5,037 nt of DNA from an uncultured Bacilli bacterium (lineage in GTDB: Bacteria > Bacillota_I > Bacilli_A > RF39 > UBA660), in assembly GCA_934167785.1 (NCBI GenBank), contig CAKPLX010000071.1, positions 1 to 5,037 on the forward strand, given 5' to 3'. Below, piece after piece: positions 1 through 5,037 of the stretch (positions are counted from its first letter, which is position 1; each line of letters starts with the position of its first letter). The position numbers and the translations under genes are program-made. A model generated the notes under the pieces. The model was not told the DNA's origin, did not search any database, and worked only from the letters and a program-made list of their open reading frames with translations.

Positions 1-110
1 AGCAATTCACGTGTTTTGGTTTTGCCAATTCCTAACATATTTCCAATTTCTTCTACGGAATATTTCCGAAAATCATTGTAGTTTGATAAATTTGCGTTCG
101 TTTTTCCCAT
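1..110 (-). CDS. Excisionase-like helix-turn-helix protein, N-terminal part (gene runs off the left edge)
   Basis: Read on the minus strand from the ATG at 110-108, the frame stays open for 36 codons to the window edge. The start is supported by GAGGAT (complement of 115-120), 4 nt before the ATG. The visible protein has a short polar N-terminus and then a helix-turn-helix-like segment at about residues 17-36, with YSVEEIGNMLGIGKTKTREL. The pattern of a 'sVeEiAxlLgig' helix, a turn and a K/R-rich recognition helix is typical of excisionase/MerR-like small DNA-binding proteins. Such Xis-type genes often sit next to an integrase in integrative elements, so an integrase further left is plausible but not visible. 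It is divergent from the CBASS operon and could alternatively be a small transcriptional regulator. The C-terminal part is missing, so the family call is tentative. Confidence 0.6.
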   Translation of the reverse strand, partial: MGKTNANLSNYNDFRKYSVEEIGNMLGIGKTKTREL

Positions 111-412
111 AGTGATCCTCATATTTAATAGTTAGCGTGGTTTAATGACACATAACTTCCGTCACCGATTCCTGCGCCCTCTTTGGCCGCGTAATATGGC
201 TGCACTGTGAGCAGTTAATCTATCTGCAGTGATAGCACGGACAGAACCCGTATACATGACGGTATATGCTCATCAGTTGTCATAGAGCGATGATCGTAAT
301 CATGATCACTTGTAGAATAAATACAGAGAAACTTGTAAAATACTTGAAAAAATTTAGAAATTAAAGATGATGTATATGATTAAGAAAGGGAATATTTCTG
401 AAAATAAATGTA
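111..412. other. Intergenic region between the HTH gene and the CBASS promoter
   Basis: About 300 bases with no convincing complete gene. Positions 151-250 are about 53% G+C while 311-410 are about 21% G+C, so the composition changes sharply near 300-310. On the minus strand, 125-214 is an open frame of 29 codons that ends in TAA just before the ribosome site of the HTH gene and reads in part YYAAKEGAGIGDGSYVSLNH. It has no start codon with a ribosome site and a TAA lies just upstream in frame, so it may be the tail of a decayed gene or chance. Imperfect repeats occur, for example CTGCACTGTGAGCAG at 201-215 versus CTGCAGTGATAGCAC at 224-238, and TGATC/GATCA at 291-308. They could be protein-binding sites for the HTH protein, but nothing in the sequence proves it. 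Confidence 0.5.
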
Positions 413-441
413 TTGACAATTTTATGATATAGCAGTATTTT
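413..441 (+). promoter_or_regulatory. Sigma-A-type promoter of the CBASS operon
   Basis: A perfect -35 box TTGACA (413-418) is followed after exactly 17 bp by TATTTT (436-441), a fair -10 box with 4 of 6 matches to TATAAT. Transcription would start near 447-450, inside the left arm of the CIRCE operator. This is the usual arrangement of HrcA-controlled vegetative promoters in Gram-positive bacteria. The AT-rich sequence just upstream could act as an UP-like element. No other promoter as good is seen before the first gene. Confidence 0.8.
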
Positions 442-445
442 TAAA

Positions 446-472
446 TTAGCACTCAACTAAGACGAGTGCTAA
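446..472. promoter_or_regulatory. CIRCE operator (HrcA repressor binding site)
   Basis: A perfect 9-bp inverted repeat, TTAGCACTC (446-454) and GAGTGCTAA (464-472), is separated by exactly 9 nt. Both arms match the CIRCE consensus at all 18 positions. CIRCE is the operator of HrcA, repressor of groESL and of the hrcA-grpE-dnaK-dnaJ operon in many bacteria, especially Firmicutes. It starts 4 bp after the -10 box, so bound HrcA would cover the transcription start and block the promoter. No groES, groEL, dnaK or hrcA gene is in the window, and the first downstream gene is the CBASS CD-NTase. That the site is occupied by the host's HrcA is inferred from the exact match and position. In mRNA the two arms could also form a hairpin ending 3 nt before the ribosome site. 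Confidence 0.93.
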
Positions 473-475
473 CAT

Positions 476-482
476 AAGGAGG
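476..482 (+). promoter_or_regulatory. Ribosome binding site of the CD-NTase gene
   Basis: AAGGAGG, a full match to the anti-Shine-Dalgarno core, lies 6 nt before the ATG at 489 and fixes that start. It is only 3 nt downstream of the right CIRCE arm, so the operator, leader and ribosome site are packed into about 40 nt. Confidence 0.9.
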
Positions 483-488
483 AATTAT

Positions 489-1499
489 ATGTTAGACTTA
501 CAAAAAGAATTTATTGAATTTCATAATAACATAAAATTAGATGACGAAAATCAAAAACTCAGGGATAAAAGAGATATTTTGTTAAAAAAATTAAAAAAGA
601 ATATTTCCGAAGATGCAGCTTCATATACAACTTTCAATCAGGGAAGTTATGCGATGGGGACTGGAATATATCCAGAAGATGAAGATTATGACATTGATGT
701 TGGAATAAAATTTAATATCAGTAAAGATGATTACAGTGATCCTGTAGAACCTAAAACATGGATAAAAGATGCTTTGGATGGACATACAAAAAAAGTTGAA
801 ATTAGACGTTCATGTGTTACGGTTACATATCAGGAGAATGGAGAGCCTGCATACCATGTAGATTTTGCTGTTTATGCGGCTGATAATACAGATGAAAAAA
901 TGTACATTGCAAAAGGAAAAACATATTCTAATGCGGAATATCGGTATTGGGAGGTATCAGATCCTCAGGGCTTAATAAATGCAATTAAAGGAGAGTATTC
1001 TGGTGATGATGCTGCTCAGTTTAGAAGAGTAATTCGATATATGAAAAAATGGAAAAGTCATAATTTTTCATCTAACGGAGATAGTGCACCTACTGGAATT
1101 GCTTTGACAATGTTGGCATATGATGGTGGATTTAGTGTTAAGAAGACATATGACTGGTCAACAGGAAAAGATGTTTATGATGATTTTTCAGCATTATATA
1201 ATTTGGTAACTAATATACGCAATCGGTTTTCATATAGTTGGAGTAACGATGCACAGCAGATGTGCCATACAATTATTTTGAACCTTCCTGTAGAGCCATA
1301 TAATAATTTATTTTCTAAGATGACCGATAAGCAAATGGAAGATTTCTACCAGAAGATAAATGGAATGTATGGAAAATTAAATGAAGTTAAAGGAAAGACA
1401 AAGAAATCAGAAGCTTGTACAGTTCTGGTAGAATTGTTTGGAGACGATTTCCCGATAACTGTTGATAAAAGTCTGGTAGGAACATCGGAGTCAGCATGA
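489..1499 (+). CDS. cdn: CBASS cGAS/DncV-like nucleotidyltransferase (CD-NTase)
   Basis: This 336-residue protein should make the cyclic di- or trinucleotide alarm signal of CBASS in the cytoplasm. The pol-beta-type nucleotidyltransferase core is clear. The helix-turn motif with G52-S53 (QGSYAMGT) is followed by D68 and D70 in DYDIDVGI, and the third metal-binding acid is D125 in YHVDFAVY. These are the three carboxylates expected of an active enzyme. The C-terminal half (about 155-300) fits the helical OAS/cGAS-like domain. The protein ends in -SESA. In type II CBASS a C-terminal Gly or Ala on a flexible tail is the residue that Cap2 activates and ligates, so the end suits the neighbouring E1-E2 gene, 6 nt downstream. 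The start is fixed by AAGGAGG at 476-482. Expression is probably HrcA-controlled through the CIRCE site. The clade and the exact nucleotide product cannot be told from sequence alone; systems with Cap5 have been linked to cGAMP isomers. Confidence 0.95.
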   Translation: MLDLQKEFIEFHNNIKLDDENQKLRDKRDILLKKLKKNISEDAASYTTFNQGSYAMGTGIYPEDEDYDIDVGIKFNISKDDYSDPVEPKTWIKDALDGHTKKVEIRRSCVTVTYQENGEPAYHVDFAVYAADNTDEKMYIAKGKTYSNAEYRYWEVSDPQGLINAIKGEYSGDDAAQFRRVIRYMKKWKSHNFSSNGDSAPTGIALTMLAYDGGFSVKKTYDWSTGKDVYDDFSALYNLVTNIRNRFSYSWSNDAQQMCHTIILNLPVEPYNNLFSKMTDKQMEDFYQKINGMYGKLNEVKGKTKKSEACTVLVELFGDDFPITVDKSLVGTSESA

Positions 1500-1505
1500 G
1501 GTATT

Positions 1506-3239
1506 ATGGATAGCAATTATTACGAAAACTTAGTGAGTAAACTAAATGAACAACGTGAAGTACATTTCTTTCCCAAAGAAAGCGGCTTGCATAAATATGA
1601 GGCCGCTTTCTTTGGCAGTGTGAATTTAATGGATGGTAGCAGCCTCAATTTAATTATTGCTTTTGATAAATATTTTCCATTGAGATTTCCTGTTTTTTAC
1701 GTTGAAAATGATAATGTTTTCAGAGTACATGTTGAATCCGATGGAAAAATATGTCTGTATGATAAAAGTTCTATGTTAATTAAAAAAGACATGCCGGATC
1801 AGCTTCTGTTAGACTGTTATGATCAAGCAATAAAAATTTTAAATATAATACCTGGAACGGATGAGTATAACAAAGAGATTTTTCGAGAATTTGACGCATA
1901 TTGGATGAAAATAGGAAATAGAAGATGCGTTTATTCTTGTTTTGATACATCGGAAATAACTTATAATGAATATAATATGTTTTTAAGTTCGAATATTCGT
2001 GTAGTTGCAAAGACAGAAAATGATGCTTCGGTGATGGCATATAATCATTTACATGCAAAAAGAAATGGGGCATATTTATATAAAAAATGTTTAGTAATAC
2101 GCCTAAGGAGAAAGAGCTCTTTAATAAACATAAGAGAAAATTATAAATGGAAGGATTTGAGAAATTATATTTTAAGAAATATTTCAGCATCATATCAAAG
2201 AAAGTTTGAAAAATTTTTACAAAAAAAGGTTAAAAATTTTTTACAGTATATTTTTTTAGTATATGAAACGCCTATGGGAGATATTATGTTTGGATTTAGC
2301 ATTGATATTTCAGGGAAAAAATATATGCAAATATCCAATATAGTCAACGCAAAGATAGATCCTGTATATGTAAAAAGAATAGATTATAATTATCTCTTGG
2401 CTAGAGTAGATAGCAAAATATTATTAAGGGATAAAAAAATTTTACTATTAGGTGTTGGCTCGATAGGGGGATTCTTGGCTAATAATTTATGCCAAATGGG
2501 AGTTACACAATTGAATATATTGGATATAGATGTGTTTCATGAAGAAAATGTTTGCAGGCATTTTCTTGGATTTGATTCAGCGGTGAATCATACCATGAAA
2601 AATAAAGCTGATTTGCTAAAGGAACAATTAGAAAAGATGTATCCATATGTGGATATTGATTCATTGAATTATAAGGATCGTTCTGTTGAGGAATTCCTAG
2701 TGCAACATAAAAGACTTGGGAATTATGATGTGATCATTTCTGCATTGGGAGAGCCTACTTTAAATTTGGAAATTAATAGGATATTATATCAGGAGCACAT
2801 ATTAACACCATTTGTATGCTGTTTTAATGAACCTTATGGGATAGGAGGACATGTAATAGTAGTAAATTTGGATAATAAATCTTGTTTGCAGTGTCTATAT
2901 ACGAAGATAAATGCTTCCGAAATTACATCTTTTAAAGCGAGTTTAGTGGAGGAAGGGCAGACGTTTAAGAAAAATGTTTCTGGATGTAGTGGAGCCTTTG
3001 TGCCATATAGTAGTTTGGATTCACAGCAGACTGCAATATTAGCAACTCGTTTGATAGTAAAGGTACTACGAGGTGAAATAATAGAGAATACTGTTGAATC
3101 ATGGATTGGGTCGTGCGATGAATTAATGTCCAATCATTTCAAAGTATCAGAATATTATAATATTCTTTGTAAAAATAAAGAATATGTGAGAACTAAATTC
3201 GGAAATACTCATTGTGCGATATGTGGAGGAGTTGAATAG
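1506..3239 (+). CDS. cap2: Cap2, E2-E1 fusion ubiquitin-ligase-like enzyme
   Basis: This 577-residue protein is the type II CBASS ligase that attaches the CD-NTase C-terminus to target proteins and primes nucleotide synthesis. The E2-like domain is at about 1-130, with FPLRFPVFYV, a beta-sheet signature of E2 folds, and the likely catalytic C83 in DGKICLYD. A linker domain covers about 140-300. The E1-like adenylation domain (about 305-577) shows the ATP loop GVGSIGG (316-322), ILDIDVF with D340/D342, N348 and R351 of the N-x-x-R motif, and K367. The E1 catalytic cysteine is probably C494 in SGCSGAFVPYSS. Two C-x-x-C pairs, C460/C463 and C570/C573, should hold a structural zinc as in MoeB/ThiF-type E1 proteins. 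The ATG at 1506 lies 6 nt after the cyclase stop; the only ribosome-site candidate is GAGG at 1498-1501, so translation is probably coupled to the cyclase. An in-frame A AAA AAG heptamer lies at 2222-2228. Confidence 0.95.
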   Translation: MDSNYYENLVSKLNEQREVHFFPKESGLHKYEAAFFGSVNLMDGSSLNLIIAFDKYFPLRFPVFYVENDNVFRVHVESDGKICLYDKSSMLIKKDMPDQLLLDCYDQAIKILNIIPGTDEYNKEIFREFDAYWMKIGNRRCVYSCFDTSEITYNEYNMFLSSNIRVVAKTENDASVMAYNHLHAKRNGAYLYKKCLVIRLRRKSSLINIRENYKWKDLRNYILRNISASYQRKFEKFLQKKVKNFLQYIFLVYETPMGDIMFGFSIDISGKKYMQISNIVNAKIDPVYVKRIDYNYLLARVDSKILLRDKKILLLGVGSIGGFLANNLCQMGVTQLNILDIDVFHEENVCRHFLGFDSAVNHTMKNKADLLKEQLEKMYPYVDIDSLNYKDRSVEEFLVQHKRLGNYDVIISALGEPTLNLEINRILYQEHILTPFVCCFNEPYGIGGHVIVVNLDNKSCLQCLYTKINASEITSFKASLVEEGQTFKKNVSGCSGAFVPYSSLDSQQTAILATRLIVKVLRGEIIENTVESWIGSCDELMSNHFKVSEYYNILCKNKEYVRTKFGNTHCAICGGVE

Positions 3240-3246
3240 AGAATAC

Positions 3247-3744
3247 ATGAAGTACGGAATTTGCACAGAGAATTTTTCTGTAGATATTGCAGAAAATGTG
3301 TGTTGTAAACTTAGATCATACATTAAAAATTACGATTATAATATAGAAAGTGGTGGAATTTTGGTTGGATTGCTAAATCCATCGCATAATTCAATCTTAA
3401 TAACTGATATTACTGAACCATATGGCACAGACAGGCGAACAAGATATAGATTTCAAAGAATGGAAAATGGCCATCAAGAGGCAATGAATCAGTTATGGGA
3501 GCAATCAAATTTCAAAAAAACATATTTAGGGGAGTGGCATACTCATAAGCAGGAGAAACCACAACCTTCAAATATTGATATTAAAAATTGGATCAGGATC
3601 AGCAATAAAAGCAGTAATAACTCAGAAAAACTGTTCTTTATTATTGTAGGTACGGAAGAAATTGGAGTGTGGATGGTCCTACATGGTAAAGTTATAAAGC
3701 TTAAATTGCTTAAAACTGACATAGAGGGAGAGCAGCATGAGTGA
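3247..3744 (+). CDS. cap3: Cap3, JAB/JAMM-family isopeptidase of CBASS
   Basis: A zinc isopeptidase of 165 residues that should cut CD-NTase from the proteins Cap2 attached it to, reversing the priming step. The JAMM motif is complete: E34 in ESGGILVG, then H98-T-H100, seven residues, S108, two residues and D111, exactly the H-x-H-x7-S-x2-D pattern, with the zinc held by H98, H100 and D111. The start is uncertain. I prefer ATG 3247, 7 nt after the Cap2 stop, because the JAB fold needs little before it; GGAGGA at 3225-3230 is 16 nt away, rather far, so coupling to Cap2 is likely. A GTG at 3214 in the same frame would give 176 residues and overlap the end of cap2 by 26 nt. The stop overlaps the start of cap5 by 8 nt. 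The length fits known Cap3 proteins. Confidence 0.93.
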   Translation: MKYGICTENFSVDIAENVCCKLRSYIKNYDYNIESGGILVGLLNPSHNSILITDITEPYGTDRRTRYRFQRMENGHQEAMNQLWEQSNFKKTYLGEWHTHKQEKPQPSNIDIKNWIRISNKSSNNSEKLFFIIVGTEEIGVWMVLHGKVIKLKLLKTDIEGEQHE

Positions 3745-4846
3745 AGAAAAGAAAATGAGACGTCCCAATATTCCTAGAGCCGTTCAAAGAGAATTATGGA
3801 TAAAATCAGGTGGAAGGTGTGAGTTTCGAGGGTGTAATAAATATTTATATAAAGACGGAGTAACACAACAACCACGAAATTTGGCAAATATTGCACATAT
3901 TGTCAGTTGGATACCTACAGGACCTCGTGGAAATGAAAATTCAGAGAGACTGGCGAAAGATATTTCAAATTTGATGCTTACTTGCTCTGAACATAATAAC
4001 TTAATAGACGATTCCCAATATGTTGATATGTACCCGGTAGAACTTTTACAAAAATTCAAACGGGAGCATGAGGAACGAATTTTTAGAGTTACAGGGATGG
4101 GACAAGCCTATGGCGTCAGAATAATTAAGATGTGGAGTAAAATTCAAAATCAGGTTCCGCAAATAGGGAATCAAGATATTTATGACGCTGTACAACCATA
4201 TTATCCTTTGGAAGAAACACTGAACATTGATTTAACACAGGTAGAGGATATTACAACAGCAATGACTACAATTGAAAGAGTAGTTAACTTGCATTTGTTG
4301 TCTGAACAAAAACAGGAAAAGTATTGTCTGTTTTGTATGGCAAAAATTCCGTATTCCTGTTATTTAGGTTATGTTCTGGGAAACAAAGTAAAGGTAGACT
4401 GCTTTCAGTATTTCAGAGATAGGCAGAACTGGAAATGGAGTGGGGAAAAACAATCAGGTTTTCGTGTGATTAATCCTCAAGAGGAAGAAAAAACACAAGA
4501 AGTAAATGTATTAGTCGAAGTCAGTGGCTTTATTGATAAGACATTACTTCCCGATAATCCTTGTTACCATATACAAGCAGAAACTCCTGGATTTTTATTT
4601 CTACAAAGTAGAAGACAGGTAATAGAATTCCAGATAAAGTTTAGAGATTTACTGAGTAATATTAGGATGCATTATGGTGAAGATGTAACGGTTAATCTTA
4701 TACCGGCAGTTCCGAATCCTATAGCTTTTGAGATTGGAAGAACTATTATGAAAAATATAGATCCTACTGTCATTTTATATGATAAAGTAGAAAATAGCAT
4801 AGACTACAAACCTGTCATGACTCTCCATAAAAGAGTTAGGCAGTAA
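3737..4846 (+). CDS. cap5: Cap5, HNH-SAVED effector endonuclease of CBASS
   Basis: The effector of the system, 369 residues. The N-terminal HNH nuclease (about 10-115) has zinc-binding C28 and C33 (RCEFRGC), the catalytic histidine H54 in NIAHIVSW, N78, and the C83-x-x-H86 pair in NLMLTCSEHNNLID. The SAVED domain (about 155-369), which binds the cyclic nucleotide, ends in the recognisable PAVPNPIAFEIGR segment (323-335) expected for SAVED proteins. In characterised Cap5 proteins, ligand binding drives assembly into tetramers and turns on unspecific double-strand DNA cutting, which kills the infected cell or destroys phage DNA. The ATG at 3737 is supported by GAGGGAG (3724-3730), 6 nt upstream, and by the 8-nt overlap with cap3, a sign of coupled translation. 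No transmembrane segment or signal peptide is seen, so it acts in the cytoplasm. It is the last gene before the terminator and looks intact. Confidence 0.95.
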   Translation: MSEEKKMRRPNIPRAVQRELWIKSGGRCEFRGCNKYLYKDGVTQQPRNLANIAHIVSWIPTGPRGNENSERLAKDISNLMLTCSEHNNLIDDSQYVDMYPVELLQKFKREHEERIFRVTGMGQAYGVRIIKMWSKIQNQVPQIGNQDIYDAVQPYYPLEETLNIDLTQVEDITTAMTTIERVVNLHLLSEQKQEKYCLFCMAKIPYSCYLGYVLGNKVKVDCFQYFRDRQNWKWSGEKQSGFRVINPQEEEKTQEVNVLVEVSGFIDKTLLPDNPCYHIQAETPGFLFLQSRRQVIEFQIKFRDLLSNIRMHYGEDVTVNLIPAVPNPIAFEIGRTIMKNIDPTVILYDKVENSIDYKPVMTLHKRVRQ

Positions 4847-4858
4847 TAAAACTGTTGC

Positions 4859-4897
4859 AAAAAAGACGATTTATATTAATGTTGAATCGTCTTTTTT
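4859..4897 (+). terminator. Rho-independent terminator after cap5
   Basis: AAAAAAGACGATT (4859-4871) pairs perfectly with AATCGTCTTTTTT (4885-4897), giving a 13-bp stem with a 13-nt loop and ending in six T. The stop codon of cap5 is 12 nt upstream. Because the stem starts with six A and ends with six T, the structure could work from both sides. Confidence 0.92.
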
Positions 4898-4963
4898 GTG
4901 TTTAAATTGTTGACAGTATTCTCGTAGGGTAAGGTTTTTGTAGGAAAAGTTAATAGAAAAAAA

Positions 4964-5028
4964 GAAAGCACCGGGATCCTGTGTTAGGATTGAAGTTGAC
5001 GAGACAAAAATCCAAGGAGGGTGCTTTC
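4964..5028. repeat. Nine-bp inverted repeat in the leader of the next gene
   Basis: GAAAGCACC (4964-4972) and GGTGCTTTC (5020-5028) are exact inverted repeats 47 nt apart; the right arm lies between the ribosome site and the ATG at 5029. A smaller inverted repeat, ATCCT-N5-AGGAT (4976-4990), sits inside. This may be a leader RNA that hides the translation start, or the end region of an insertion sequence. The sequence alone does not decide between them. Confidence 0.5.
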
Positions 5029-5037
5029 ATGATTACC
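5029..5037 (+). CDS. First codons of an unknown gene leaving the window
   Basis: ATG ATT ACC (Met-Ile-Thr) follows AAGGAGG (5014-5020) at an 8-nt spacing, which is a strong translation start. Only three codons are visible, so the product cannot be named. A transposase is possible given the inverted repeats in the leader and the mobile-element setting, but this is a guess. Confidence 0.5.

Larger units (their letters stand above)
413..4897 (+). other. Complete type II CBASS operon under a CIRCE-bearing promoter
   Basis: One promoter (413-441), the CIRCE operator (446-472), four tightly spaced genes (CD-NTase, cap2, cap3, cap5) and one terminator (4859-4897) form a single unit. The presence of both a full E1-E2 fusion and a JAB protein defines type II CBASS. 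No transcriptional regulator gene of the known CBASS-linked kinds (WYL-type CapW, CapH/CapP) is encoded between promoter and terminator. Confidence 0.9.

Noticed and set aside
145..273. Cysteine-rich minus-strand reading with C-P-C-Y-H-C and C-S-Q-C, like a zinc ribbon
   Set aside because: A TAG at 220-222 splits it, and other frames in this GC-rich stretch look equally protein-like, so there is no basis for a gene call.
111..410. CRISPR array or tRNA gene in the upstream region
   Set aside because: There is no regular repeat-spacer spacing and no cloverleaf-like or T-arm GTTCRA pattern in a fitting context; the repeats seen are short and imperfect.
367..432. Short + strand frame of 21 codons starting ATG-ATG
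   Set aside because: It has no good ribosome site and runs through the -35 box of the CBASS promoter, so it is almost surely not translated.
1780..2193. Open frame of 137 codons on the minus strand
   Set aside because: It lies wholly opposite the well-supported Cap2 gene, is rich in Phe/Leu/Tyr as expected for the complement of an AT-rich gene, and has no supporting family signature.
2834..3133. Open frame of 99 codons on the minus strand
   Set aside because: It is opposite the E1 domain of Cap2, which carries the real conserved residues; it is a shadow frame.
3784..4059. Open frame of 91 codons on the minus strand
   Set aside because: It is opposite the HNH domain of Cap5 and shows no features of its own.
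4910..4938. TTGACA as a -35 box for the gene at 5029
   Set aside because: No acceptable -10 box is found 15-18 bp downstream (GGTTTT or similar), so a promoter is not supported.

Overview
The window carries a complete type II CBASS anti-phage operon on the + strand. Four genes lie head to tail: a cGAS/DncV-like nucleotidyltransferase (489-1499), an E1-E2 fusion ligase Cap2 (1506-3239), a JAB/JAMM isopeptidase Cap3 (about 3247-3744) and an HNH-SAVED effector nuclease Cap5 (3737-4846). The gaps are 6 and 7 nt and the last pair overlaps by 8 nt. One promoter precedes the set and one strong intrinsic terminator (4859-4897) follows it, so it reads as a single transcription unit. The AT-rich sequence, strong AAGGAGG ribosome sites, sigma-A-like promoter and U-tract terminator point to a low-GC Firmicute, probably a Clostridia-type gut anaerobe. 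The species cannot be read from the window.

The most striking signal is in the operon's control region. Directly behind the -10 box, at 446-472, is an exact CIRCE element: TTAGCACTC, 9 nt, GAGTGCTAA. This is the operator of HrcA, the repressor of groESL and dnaK operons. No chaperone gene is present, and the first gene behind the operator is the CBASS cyclase. The sequence therefore suggests that an immune operon has been placed under the heat-shock/proteostasis regulon. HrcA of other Firmicutes needs GroEL to stay active, so phage proteins that occupy GroEL could de-repress the operon. That last step is inference. No CapW (WYL) or CapH/CapP regulator gene is visible in the window.

Left flank (1-412): a truncated minus-strand gene (1-110) begins a small excisionase-like helix-turn-helix protein, suggesting the operon sits beside an integrative element. 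Next comes a more GC-rich stretch (about 53% G+C at 151-250) with only short, interrupted frames. It changes abruptly to about 21% G+C at 311-410, just before the CBASS promoter, which may mark a junction. Right flank (4898-5037): a short leader with inverted repeats leads into an AAGGAGG site and the first three codons of a gene that leaves the window.

How the genes should work together, from known type II CBASS biology: the CD-NTase makes a cyclic (oligo)nucleotide during infection. Cap2 joins the C-terminus of the CD-NTase (here ending in Ala) to target proteins and so primes it; Cap3 removes these conjugates. The nucleotide is bound by the SAVED domain of Cap5, whose HNH domain then cuts DNA and halts phage production. 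All four proteins keep the expected catalytic or metal-binding residues, so the system looks intact.
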